A stretch of DNA of 64,000 nt from Schaalia sp. HMT-172 (lineage in GTDB: Bacteria; Actinomycetota; Actinomycetes; Actinomycetales; Actinomycetaceae): the NCBI RefSeq assembly GCF_030644365.1, contig NZ_CP130058.1, forward strand, positions 2,294,001 to 2,358,000. The letters are read 5' to 3'. Below, piece after piece: positions 55,962 to 63,596 of this stretch. The position numbers and the translations under genes were made by a program. The stretch's first letter is position 1. Each line of letters opens with the position of its first letter. The notes beneath the pieces were generated by a model, which saw only the letters and a program-made list of their open reading frames with translations, was not told the origin of the DNA and did not search any database.

Positions 55962-56145
55962 GCGCGCGAACCCCCGAACATGCACAGTAACCCGTCAATG
56001 CGCAGCTAAACCCTATTGGTGGCATGGTGGGCAGGGCGCCCAGGCCACCACCCATCGGGTTAACGTGCACATGAAGGGACCCAGGCCGCCACCGGCCGTG
56101 CCCAAGCCGCCACCTCACGGGTGAGCATGCGAGTGAAAGGGGCTC
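55962..56145. repeat. Module E, copy 3
   Basis: Direct units at 55962-55981, 55982-55999 and 56000-56025 share TAACCC or GAACCC. A GGGCAGGGCGCCC centre and inverted units (ATCGGGTTAACGTGCACATG) follow. Less regular than copies 1 and 2. Confidence 0.6.
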
Positions 56146-56232
56146 ACGCGCGCACGATGCGTTCACACAAACACAAGAGGGCCCCACAGCTCGCAGGCGT
56201 CCCGACGCTCTCTCTATTCCCAGGGAGACGAC

Positions 56233-56262
56233 AGAGGCGCGACCCCGAAGGATCGCGCCTCT
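56233..56262. terminator. Hairpin within island 3
   Basis: A perfect 10-bp stem AGAGGCGCGA/TCGCGCCTCT with a 10-nt loop. It could end transcription entering from either side; no U-run. Confidence 0.5.
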
Positions 56263-56309
56263 CGTTACGGACGGTGGCCGCGCCATCGGCGCTGACAAGT
56301 CGACCATCC

Positions 56310-56422
56310 AGCAACACGTTTTGTCCAACCTCCACGTTGGCTCCCAACCAACTAAAACACCGACTTTCCCGCACCAGAAAGCCAAAAGGTCACCACAAAA
56401 CCAACACGTTTTGTCCTATAAC
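56310..56422. repeat. Module D, copy 3 (partial)
   Basis: Only the last 70 bp of module D are well kept (ACCGACTTTCCCGCACC to TTTTGTCCTATAACC), preceded by a second ACACGTTTTGTCC at 56313. Confidence 0.7.
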
Positions 56423-56447
56423 CCCCACCTCGCCGACCACCCCCACA

Positions 56448-56487
56448 TACTCGAAGGGGCCGGCCCTGAGGCCGACCCCTTCGAGTA
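56448..56487. terminator. Terminator of the Tad operon
   Basis: An 18-bp stem TACTCGAAGGGGCCGGCC with one mismatch and a 4-nt loop. A second, smaller hairpin (about 56532-56554, GATCGCCCC) lies nearer the gene. Confidence 0.8.
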
Positions 56488-56632
56488 TCCCATCAACACA
56501 GTGCAAGTCTCCCGATGCGCTCCCTTTCCCGGATCGCCCCGGTGGGCGATTCCTTTAGCTTGATGACTCTTACTGTAGGAGCACTTCCTGAGGGCACCAT
56601 TGAACGAAGCTGATAGTTTCCTGGGAGTTTTT

Positions 56633-57022
56633 TCAGGTGACGCTTCCAGCCCGCGCTCGCGCGCGAAGCGTCGCCCTCACTCCCATGATGACAACAGCCT
56701 CGCTCAGGACCACCCGACAGTCGCTGCCCCGCACCTCGCAGGTCTCGATGTCGGTGCCGTTGGCCTGCGCGACTGAGGCGGCGGCCGAGCAAGGCCGATC
56801 CCCGACGTCCTCCCAGCGTGCGGTCACGGAGCGCTCGGCCCCGGCGAGCGCCGCCAGGTCCGCCACGGCCTGAAGGCGCACCGAGGCGGTGCGGGCGGCG
56901 CCGATGCCCGCCAGGAGCACCGACAGGGTCAGGGCCAGGGCGATGAGGCCGAGGCAGTTGATCGTCCCCGACCCCTCCTCGCTCCCGCCGTTCCCCCGTC
57001 GCGCGTGCCGCTCCCCTCTCAC
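56633..57022 (-). CDS. Helicase/secretion-neighbourhood TadE-like protein (Rv3654c type)
   Basis: 129 residues. A short polar head (GSEEGSGTIN) precedes one helix (INCLGLIALALTLSVLLAG), then RLQAVADLAALAGAE, the pseudopilin-type signature of this family, and a C-terminal domain with cysteines in RPCSAAA, ETCEV and SDCRV. Last gene of the pilus operon. The GTG at 57022 overlaps the previous stop. Confidence 0.85.
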   Translation of the reverse strand: MRGERHARRGNGGSEEGSGTINCLGLIALALTLSVLLAGIGAARTASVRLQAVADLAALAGAERSVTARWEDVGDRPCSAAASVAQANGTDIETCEVRGSDCRVVLSEAVVIMGVRATLRARARAGSVT

Positions 57023-57357
57023 GACAGGTCCTCCTCGTCGATTGTTGTGACCGTGCAGTGCGCCTGCCCGCCGACCCATCCGGCGGCACCCCCATAGGGG
57101 GCGGTGCCACTGACGGTCACGAGGCCGTCCCCGCGCGTGACCGTGTAGGACCCCGACGGGAACGAGGCCGTGGCAACGCCCCAAGGATCGGCCTCGCCAA
57201 TGGAGGCGGCCCTGGCTCCTTCACGCACGGCCTGACACAGGGACGATCCGGTCATCCCGGCCTGGCCGGCGGCCACGAGGACGCCGATGACCAGGGTGAC
57301 GGCGACGAAGCACACGGCGTGTTCGACGGTGACGTATCCTCTCTCGTCGCGTGTCAT
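57019..57357 (-). CDS. TadE-family pilus protein
   Basis: 112 residues: MTRDERGYVTVEHAVCFVAV then a hydrophobic helix, the classical TadE G-x-x-T-V-E-x-A pattern, followed by a small extracytoplasmic domain. A minor pseudopilin of the Flp/Tad system. ATGA overlap with the upstream pilin gene and GTGA overlap with the next gene. Confidence 0.85.
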   Translation of the reverse strand: MTRDERGYVTVEHAVCFVAVTLVIGVLVAAGQAGMTGSSLCQAVREGARAASIGEADPWGVATASFPSGSYTVTRGDGLVTVSGTAPYGGAAGWVGGQAHCTVTTIDEEDLS

Positions 57358-57629
57358 CGCGTGTTGAGCGCCTCCTGGATGAGGGATTCGAGGGCCGCTC
57401 TCACAGCGTCGGACTTGAGGATCACGATGAGCAGGCCGGCGAATCCTGCGGCGGCGATGGTGCCGATCGCGTATTCGACTGTGGTCGCGCCCTCCTCCGG
57501 GTCCCTCTGTGCGCAGGGGTCGCTTCGATCCGGGTCGGCGCGAAGGTGTTGGGAGGCGTCGCGGATCGTCCCCATGGCGGCGAGTTGCGCCCTGGTCACG
57601 GCGCAGTCGAGTCGGTCGATAATCTTCAT
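57354..57629 (-). CDS. DUF4244 Flp-type pilin
   Basis: 91 residues. After a polar leader the segment GATTVEYAIGTIAAAGFAGLL matches the Flp/DUF4244 pilin helix with the conserved Glu-Tyr; the prepilin peptidase site lies just before it. It probably forms the pilus shaft. AAAGGA precedes the ATG at 57629; the long in-frame upstream extension is not coding. Confidence 0.85.
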   Translation of the reverse strand: MKIIDRLDCAVTRAQLAAMGTIRDASQHLRADPDRSDPCAQRDPEEGATTVEYAIGTIAAAGFAGLLIVILKSDAVRAALESLIQEALNTR

Positions 57630-57960
57630 TGATCTGTCCTTTCGTCGTGCGCGCGCTCGCGCGCAGGGCCAGTGTGCGCGTGAGATTCCCTCGCATTCCA
57701 CCTGGATTAAAGCCCCTGTGGATAGAGGCAACGCGACGCGAGTGCCTGTGGATACAGAAAGGGGACGCGCAGACAACACGCGCCCGACTCTCCACGAGGA
57801 GGTCGGGTGGGAGCGAGCAGGGGACGCGCAGACAACACGCGCCCGGCTGGGTGACGCGCGCCGGGCCGGTCTCATTCACGCTCCCGCGCAGACAAGGCCG
57901 CGCGCGGGCGGCTACAGTATCACCGTTAGTTGCCGGAATCCTGCGGACAGAGAGCCAGCC
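57630..57960. other. Divergent intergenic region between the pilin and YbaB genes
   Basis: 331 bp. Two CCTGTGGATA sequences (57717, 57745) precede two copies of a 26-bp GGGGACGCGCAGACAACACG repeat (57761-57786, 57820-57845). TACAGT near 57914 is a likely -10 for the rightward YbaB-like gene. No gene seen. Confidence 0.6.
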
Positions 57961-58332
57961 ATGAACCCCGAAGAAACCTATTCTGCGATCGAAAACCTCC
58001 TCAACGAGTGGCAGAGCCAGGCTGAACAGAAGGCAATCGACAGCCAGAAGCTGGTCGATGACATCGCGCAGGTGGAGGTCGTCGCCGAGTCCCAGGACCG
58101 CTGCGTGCGCGTCGTCGTCGATTCCAACGGTGCGCTCACCGACCTCACCCTGTCCGAGGACATGTACGACTACGAGCCCGGTGAGCTCGCGGGCACGATC
58201 CTGGATCTGTTCACGCAGGCGAGAAGCGACGTGGCCGATCAGGTCCGTGACCTGACGAGTGCAGCCTGGGGTGCCGACAGCCCCGACGTCGAGGCCACGA
58301 TGCGCTCTTACCGCAGCCCGAACCGCGGCTGA
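57961..58332 (+). CDS. YbaB/EbfC-like nucleoid-associated protein
   Basis: 123 residues. Long N-terminal helix (ETYSAIENLLNEWQSQAEQ), then CVRVVVDSNGALTDLTLS, the YbaB beta core, and a C-terminal helix. Placed on the opposite strand inside the Tad gene set: divergent from the pilin and ending 16 bp from tadB/C. Could bind DNA or act with a secretion system. Confidence 0.7.
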   Translation: MNPEETYSAIENLLNEWQSQAEQKAIDSQKLVDDIAQVEVVAESQDRCVRVVVDSNGALTDLTLSEDMYDYEPGELAGTILDLFTQARSDVADQVRDLTSAAWGADSPDVEATMRSYRSPNRG

Positions 58333-58348
58333 TCGACAGGCGACGACC

Positions 58349-59644
58349 CTATCCCCCGATTCCACCCATGAGGTGAGCGAGGAGGGGCGCGATCCCGAGG
58401 GCCAGGAAGGCCGGTAGGAGGAAGACCCCGAGCGGGCCGACCAGCCGGACGCTGAGTTCCTCGGCCTTGGTTCTCGCCTCGACGAGGCGCGTGCGCCGCT
58501 CCCAGGCGGCGCTTCGGGCGAGCATCCCCTCGGGATCTGTCCCGCATGTCCACGAGGCCTCGAGCGCCTCGCCCAGGGGCCTCGCCCAGGTCGGCGCGTC
58601 CTCCCACGCCTCCTCCCACGAGGCCCCCACGCGCAGGGCGCGGGCCGTCCAGGCGAGTTCCTCGTGCGAGCACGCCTCGGCGAGGGCCGCCAGCGCGCGC
58701 GGAATGGAAGCGCCGCACGCGAGCGCGGAGGCGACGAGGTCGCATGCGAGGGCACCGTCGGCGGACACCGCACCGCTCCCCGTGGGCGGCCCGGATGCCT
58801 CGGAGCGTCGGCAGCGCTCCAGGATTCTGCGACACGAGGCGATGCCCGCACCCCACGCGGCCACGCCGACCGCGGCACAGACGCTGCCCGGCCCGCCTCC
58901 CGTGTAGAAAGCCCAGGGTGACGCCCCGAGCGCCAGGGCAGCCCCCACCCCGACGAGCGGGAGCGCCGCGAGGACGCGCGCGGACATGAGCGGTCCGGCG
59001 GAGGCGACGCGACGTGCTTCTTCCACGGCTTGGGCGTCGTCGATCGCGTCCCCGATGGCGTCGAGGACGTCGGCCAGGGGCGCGCCGAGGCCGCTGCTGA
59101 ATCGGCAGGCCACGATGATGGAGGCTGCGCCGACACGCGCGGCCGCTTCCCCCGGCGAATTCCCGCCCGCCAGCATCGCGCGCCACCGCGTCGGCCGCGT
59201 CGCCCACTCGTCGAGGATGGGCGGGTAGGCGGCGTCGACGCCGCCCGAGTCTGTAGCTCCGATCCTGTCCATCGCGTGCGCCCAGGCAGCCGACGTGGGG
59301 GCTCCCGCACGGAGCCTGGTGGTCACCTCGGCGACGAGGAGGGCGAGCTCGCGCACCCGCGGCGGCCCCTGGGCGCGCCCCCGGTGGCGACCCGACCCCT
59401 CCCACCACCGCATCGGGCTCGACGGTCCGGGAGGAGCGACTCCTCCACGGGGAGGCGTGCGGCCCGAGCCCGCCCAGGCTCGCACGATGCGGCGCTCTCG
59501 CCTCCCGCGCACGACGGACGCGACGCACCCGACCAGCAGGCACGTCCCGCAGGCCGCGAGCGCGAGGCCGACGGCGAGCCACGCCAGGCGTTGGATTCCC
59601 GCTCCGGCAGCCACGTCAACGCCCCCGAGGAAACCCGCCGTCAT
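58349..59644 (-). CDS. Tad pilus membrane platform protein, apparent TadB-TadC fusion
   Basis: 431 residues. Two type II secretion F-type halves lie in one chain: one near 90-250 (RLRAGAPTSAAWAHAM, FSSGLGAPLADVLDAIGDAI, then helices) and one near 290-431 (ASALACGASIPRALAAL, SWTCGTDPEGML, then two helices). Most Tad systems encode TadB and TadC separately. ATGA overlap with tadA. Forms the inner-membrane assembly platform. Confidence 0.8.
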   Translation of the reverse strand: MTAGFLGGVDVAAGAGIQRLAWLAVGLALAACGTCLLVGCVASVVRGRRERRIVRAWAGSGRTPPRGGVAPPGPSSPMRWWEGSGRHRGRAQGPPRVRELALLVAEVTTRLRAGAPTSAAWAHAMDRIGATDSGGVDAAYPPILDEWATRPTRWRAMLAGGNSPGEAAARVGAASIIVACRFSSGLGAPLADVLDAIGDAIDDAQAVEEARRVASAGPLMSARVLAALPLVGVGAALALGASPWAFYTGGGPGSVCAAVGVAAWGAGIASCRRILERCRRSEASGPPTGSGAVSADGALACDLVASALACGASIPRALAALAEACSHEELAWTARALRVGASWEEAWEDAPTWARPLGEALEASWTCGTDPEGMLARSAAWERRTRLVEARTKAEELSVRLVGPLGVFLLPAFLALGIAPLLAHLMGGIGG

Positions 59645-60753
59645 AGCCCGGCCCTCCCGGCGAGTGTTGCCCAGGCCTGGTGCTCGGTGACGCTCCCATC
59701 CGCGCCGACGCTGAGCGCTGGCTCGCACGACAGGGAGCCGCGTTCGCGCGTGATGACGCCGACCTCGGCCACCCATCGGTGCCCGGATGTGTCTCGGCGC
59801 ATGTGGAGGACGGCGTCAAGGGCGCTGGCGGCTTGCGCGGCGAGCGCTGTCTCGCTCATGCCCGCGAGCGCGCCGAGGGCCGCGAGCCGCGCGGGGACGT
59901 CGCGCGCGCTGTTGGCGTGAAGGGTCGCCCATCCGCCGTCGTGCCCGGTGTTGAGGGCGGTGAGGACGTCGCGTACTTCGGGCCCGCGGCATTCCCCGAG
60001 GATGAGTCGGTCGGGGCGCATGCGCATGGCCGCTCGCACGAGGTCGGTCAGGGTGACGGCGCCTCGTCCTTCGACGTTGGGGGCGCGCTCGATGAGGTGG
60101 ACGCAGTGGGGGTGGGCGGGGGCTATTTCGGGAACTTCTTCGATGCAGACGATGCGTTCGCTGTCGGATACGAGGGCGAGGGCGGCGCTCAGGAGCGTCG
60201 TCTTGCCGGAGCCGGTCGCCCCGGAGACGAGGACGTTGGCACGGGCGGCGATGAGGGCCCGCACGAGGGCGCCCACGGGTGGGGGCAGCGTGCCGCGCTC
60301 CTCGAGGTCGGCGACCCCGAGGCGCCGGGTCCCGAGCACGCGCAGGGAGAGGAGGGTCCCGGACCCTGAGATGGGCGCGAGGACCGCGTGTACTCGCACT
60401 CCGCCGGGGAGTGTCCCGTCGGCGATGGGGCTCGCGTCGTCGAGTCGGACCCCGCACGCGCTCGCCATGCGGATGGCGCACCTGCGGGCCTCCGCCTCGC
60501 AGCTGATGCCGACGTCCGTGCGCACGAGGCCGGAGCCGCGCTCGACCCACGCGCGCCCGCCGTTGATGAGGATGTCGGTGACTCCGGGGGCGTCGACGAG
60601 TGCCGCTAGGGCCGGCGTCATGCCGCGTTGGCGGGCCCGCAGTTCCTCGAGGGAGGCGGCGGCCTCGGCGGCGCCGCACCCGGGGCGCGCGGCGCGCGAG
60701 ACGGCTCGGGCGGGAGGGTCTCCCCTCGCGAAGAAGTGCAGCGCGCTAGGCAT
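59641..60753 (-). CDS. Tad pilus assembly ATPase (TadA/CpaF)
   Basis: 370 residues. Walker A VSGATGSGKTTLL (about 175-187), the Asp box CIEEVPEI, Walker B RPDRLILGECRG and the His box GGWATLHANS define a secretion ATPase that drives pilin assembly. GGAGAG precedes the ATG; its start overlaps the cpaE-like gene by 8 nt. Matches the actinobacterial helicase/secretion neighbourhood ATPase. Confidence 0.93.
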   Translation of the reverse strand: MPSALHFFARGDPPARAVSRAARPGCGAAEAAASLEELRARQRGMTPALAALVDAPGVTDILINGGRAWVERGSGLVRTDVGISCEAEARRCAIRMASACGVRLDDASPIADGTLPGGVRVHAVLAPISGSGTLLSLRVLGTRRLGVADLEERGTLPPPVGALVRALIAARANVLVSGATGSGKTTLLSAALALVSDSERIVCIEEVPEIAPAHPHCVHLIERAPNVEGRGAVTLTDLVRAAMRMRPDRLILGECRGPEVRDVLTALNTGHDGGWATLHANSARDVPARLAALGALAGMSETALAAQAASALDAVLHMRRDTSGHRWVAEVGVITRERGSLSCEPALSVGADGSVTEHQAWATLAGRAGL

Positions 60754-61825
60754 GGTCTCTCCCTCCGGACAGTGCTCCCGGGCGCTCGGGCGATGCGAGG
60801 AGGGCGAGCGAACCCGGGCGGTCGGGCGACGCGAATGGGTCGTCGCCGTCCGCGGGCTCGATGGTGGCGAGGGCCCGGCGCAGCGCGCGCAGGTCGCGGC
60901 CGGCGCGCGTGGGGGCGCGTAGGATGGGGGCGGGTGCGCACGCGCTCAGGCCGGGGCTTCGGGCCGAGCTGTGCGAGGCGACGAGGGTGAGCGCGGGGAC
61001 CGGTGGCGGGGCGGCGCTCAGGGAGGCGGCCATCGCGGCGGCCCCCTCCAGGTCGGCGTGGGTGAGGAGGACGAGGGCGTCGGCGCGGATGACCTGGGCG
61101 AGGCGTGCGGAGCGTTCGTCCCACCGGCCGGCGTCGACGATGAGGGGAGCCCCGAGGCTCCGGCACGCCGCGACCACGCGCGGGTCGTCCGCTCTGGCTG
61201 CTCCTCGTCCGTCCCCGACGAGGGCGCTCACGCCGTCAATCCGGGGCAGGTGGTCGCGCAGGGCGGGCAGGTAGGAGTCCTCCGAGGCGTCCAGGTCCGC
61301 CCACCGCACTCCCGGCAGACAGTGATCGCGCGCGCGTGCGAAGCCGGGCACCGACCCGGAGGCGTCCACGACCACCGGTTCGCGCGATCGGCCATCCTGC
61401 CGCGTCGTTCTCGGGATGGAGCGAGGCCGAGGGATCATTCGCGCGAGGAGAGCGCGCCACCGCCGCTCACGCGCGGAACGCGCGAGGAGGCGCACGACGC
61501 GCGTCGTTCCCAGCCCTCCGGCGATCCCGGCCACCACCCACACGGCGTCGTCCCGCCGCTGGCGCCAGGAGGCCTCGGCGATGAGGGAGACGACGAGCGC
61601 GCTGTCCCCGGGCAGGCTCACCTGTCCCCCGCCGCCCACGCGCACGCAGGGCACGAGCGCGGGAACGGGAGCTCCAGGCGCGGCGAGGACGAGGGAGGCG
61701 CGCGAGGGGTCCTCGCACAGGCGCGCTCCCGCCACGGTGACGGTCTCGCGCGCGTAGTCGGCGTCGGGCGAGGTCAGGCCCACGAGGGCGACGAGGCCCG
61801 GGCCGGGTGCGGCGTGAGGGTTCAT
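60746..61825 (-). CDS. CpaE-like / septum-site-determining (Ssd) protein
   Basis: 359 residues, first gene of the Tad operon. The position is the same as Rv3660c (Ssd) in mycobacteria. The MinD/ParA-like domain has VVAGIAGGLGTTRVVRLLA where KGGxGKTT is expected, so the Walker lysines are replaced and ATP hydrolysis is doubtful. VVVDASGSVPGF and LVLLTHADLEG match later strands. May localise the pilus machine or affect septation. Confidence 0.8.
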   Translation of the reverse strand: MNPHAAPGPGLVALVGLTSPDADYARETVTVAGARLCEDPSRASLVLAAPGAPVPALVPCVRVGGGGQVSLPGDSALVVSLIAEASWRQRRDDAVWVVAGIAGGLGTTRVVRLLARSARERRWRALLARMIPRPRSIPRTTRQDGRSREPVVVDASGSVPGFARARDHCLPGVRWADLDASEDSYLPALRDHLPRIDGVSALVGDGRGAARADDPRVVAACRSLGAPLIVDAGRWDERSARLAQVIRADALVLLTHADLEGAAAMAASLSAAPPPVPALTLVASHSSARSPGLSACAPAPILRAPTRAGRDLRALRRALATIEPADGDDPFASPDRPGSLALLASPERPGALSGGRDHA

Positions 61826-61967
61826 TCCTCCACGGTGCGCGCTGGCGGCACGCGCGTCTACCCGCACGCGCGCCCCTGTGGACAACGCAGATGCGAAATG
61901 ACACCCTGTGCACAGAAGGGTCCGACGGCGGACCCCTGTGGATAATCTCGACGCTGGAGTGAACGCG
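61826..61967. promoter_or_regulatory. Divergent region with DnaA-box-like sequences
   Basis: TGTGGACAA (61877), TGTGCACA (61907) and TGTGGATAA (61937-61945, complement of the perfect DnaA box TTATCCACA) are spaced 30 bp apart. Role unknown. Confidence 0.4.
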
Positions 61968-62738
61968 ATGGCACGTGCGGCCTTTTTTGACTTGGATAAG
62001 ACGATCCTCGACACCTCGTCAAACGTGGCGCTGTCGGGGCCCTTCATCGAGGCCGGCCTGATGACTCGGCGCACCGCGATCGCCTCCGTGCTGGTCCAGC
62101 TGCCCTACCTGCTGGCGGGCGCGGACGAGTCGCGCATGGAGCAGATGGCCGAGGCGATGGGGCGCATGGGGCGAGGCTGGAACGCGGCGTTCCTGGAGGC
62201 GACGGTCGAGGACGCGCTGGAGCGCACGATCGCGCCGGTGTGTTACGCGCAGGCTCTCCGGCGCATCGCCTACCACAAGAGCATCGGCGACGTCGTGGTG
62301 ATCGCGTCGGCGTCGGTGGAGGAGGTGGTGCGTCCGATCGCGACGATGCTGGGCGCGGACGAGGTCTTGGCCTCCAAGGCGGCCGTGGACGACGACGGGT
62401 GTTTCACGGGGGAGGTCATCCACTTCAACCAGGCGCAGGGCAAAGCGGACGCCTGCGCACAGTTGGCTCGCATGCGCGGCTGGGATCTGTCGCAGTGTTC
62501 GGCGTACTCGGACTCGGTGTCGGACGCCCCGCTCCTGCGCCTGGTCGGTCACCCCTACGCGGTCAATCCGGACCGGGCGCTGCGCGAGATGGCTGAGCGC
62601 GAGGGCTGGCCGACGCTGACCTTCTCGTCGACCGTTCGCGTGCTGCCCCGCCGGGTGCCCACGCCCGCGAAGGTCGCCGTTCCCTTCGTGGTCGGCGTCG
62701 CGGTGGGCGCGGCGGCGTGCGCGCTGGCGCGCCGCTGA
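61968..62738 (+). CDS. HAD-IB family phosphatase (SerB-like)
   Basis: 256 residues. Motif I FFDLDKTILD, motif II IASASVEEVV, motif III/IV SAYSDSVSDAPLL are those of HAD subfamily IB phosphatases. A C-terminal hydrophobic helix (VAVPFVVGVAVGAAACALA) suggests membrane attachment. Divergent from the cpaE-like gene, as in mycobacteria (Rv3661). Substrate unknown. Confidence 0.9.
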   Translation: MARAAFFDLDKTILDTSSNVALSGPFIEAGLMTRRTAIASVLVQLPYLLAGADESRMEQMAEAMGRMGRGWNAAFLEATVEDALERTIAPVCYAQALRRIAYHKSIGDVVVIASASVEEVVRPIATMLGADEVLASKAAVDDDGCFTGEVIHFNQAQGKADACAQLARMRGWDLSQCSAYSDSVSDAPLLRLVGHPYAVNPDRALREMAEREGWPTLTFSSTVRVLPRRVPTPAKVAVPFVVGVAVGAAACALARR

Positions 62739-62742
62739 CCGG

Positions 62743-63579
62743 CTAGGAGAGCCTGCCCGCCTGCACGTGGCGGGCCACGTCCCGCCCGACCTGTGCGCCG
62801 TAGACGACGCCCCGGCAGTAGTGGGTGATCCACCGGGCCAGGCCGGCCTCGTCGGCACTCACCCACCCCGCGAGGGAACGCCCCGCACGCGCCGGATCGA
62901 GCGCATCGTAGGCGCCCGGCACGCACACGCCGGTCGGGTCAACGCCGCGCGTGACGAGGACCCAGCGGGCCAGGCCCGCGCCCACGGCCGACGAGGCCGG
63001 GGAAAAGACGCGCCGGAAACGGAAGTGGGCGGTCAGGGCGGCGGCGACAGCCAGGGCGGGCGCGTCGCAGCGCGCATACTCGAGGGCCGGGGCCAGCAGG
63101 GTGGGGTCCGTCGGGGTGGCCACCTGGCCGGGCACGGTGAGGCCGGCGGCGAGCAGGCCGGAGCAGGCGTCCCTGTGCAGCCCGGCGATGAGGGCAGGCA
63201 GGGGCGTGGGCGCGACGCGCACACCCCCCTGGGAGCGCGTGTTGAGGGCGGGGAATCCCGAGGCCAGCCTCCATTGGGAGCGCCAGATCCCCAGCGCCAG
63301 GGCCGCTCCGGGGTCCGAGGCCGTCCCTCCCTCGTCCGCCATCGACAGGGCGCGCACGTCGTCGACGGTGGTGCGCGCGCCCTCGACGATGGCCAGGGCA
63401 GCCGCCTCGCGCACGGCGGCCTCCGCGCGGGCCTCCTCCCATCCGCGACGCAGCCCCTCACAGAAACGCAGCTCGGCCAGGGCGGCGTGAGCCTCGTCCA
63501 TGGTGGAGGCGACGTCGGGGCGCGCACAGGCGGCGCGCAGCACGGCGGGGGCGGGGTCGACGAGGGCTTCGATACTCAC
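62743..63579 (-). CDS. Conserved protein of unknown function downstream of the Tad locus
   Basis: 278 residues, soluble, Ala/Arg-rich and mostly helical, with conserved-looking segments EAHAALAELRFCEGLRRGWEEAR, HRDACSGLL and HFRFRRVFSP. Convergent with the HAD gene (4 bp apart) and divergent from the next gene across 17 bp. The EALRAAC...FxEGLRR pattern recalls Fic-linked proteins of actinobacteria, but I see no HPFxxGNGR motif. GTG start 6 nt after TAGTGT: leaderless pattern. Confidence 0.6.
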   Translation of the reverse strand: MSIEALVDPAPAVLRAACARPDVASTMDEAHAALAELRFCEGLRRGWEEARAEAAVREAAALAIVEGARTTVDDVRALSMADEGGTASDPGAALALGIWRSQWRLASGFPALNTRSQGGVRVAPTPLPALIAGLHRDACSGLLAAGLTVPGQVATPTDPTLLAPALEYARCDAPALAVAAALTAHFRFRRVFSPASSAVGAGLARWVLVTRGVDPTGVCVPGAYDALDPARAGRSLAGWVSADEAGLARWITHYCRGVVYGAQVGRDVARHVQAGRLS

Positions 63580-63584
63580 GCCTC

Positions 63585-63591
63585 TACACTA
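63585..63591. promoter_or_regulatory. Shared palindromic -10 for two divergent leaderless genes
   Basis: TACACT (63585-63590) on the plus strand and TAGTGT (63591-63586) on the minus strand overlap by five bases. Each ends exactly 6 nt before a start codon (ATG 63597, GTG 63579). Confidence 0.6.
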
Positions 63592-63596
63592 GGGGC

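Noticed and set aside
57358-59310. Fusion of TadE with a long N-terminal Arg/Pro-rich region
   Set aside because: The extension is a shadow of the pilin, YbaB and TadB/C genes; ATG at 57357 gives a normal TadE.
62743-63579. Fic-domain protein
   Set aside because: The required HPFxxGNGR motif is not found.
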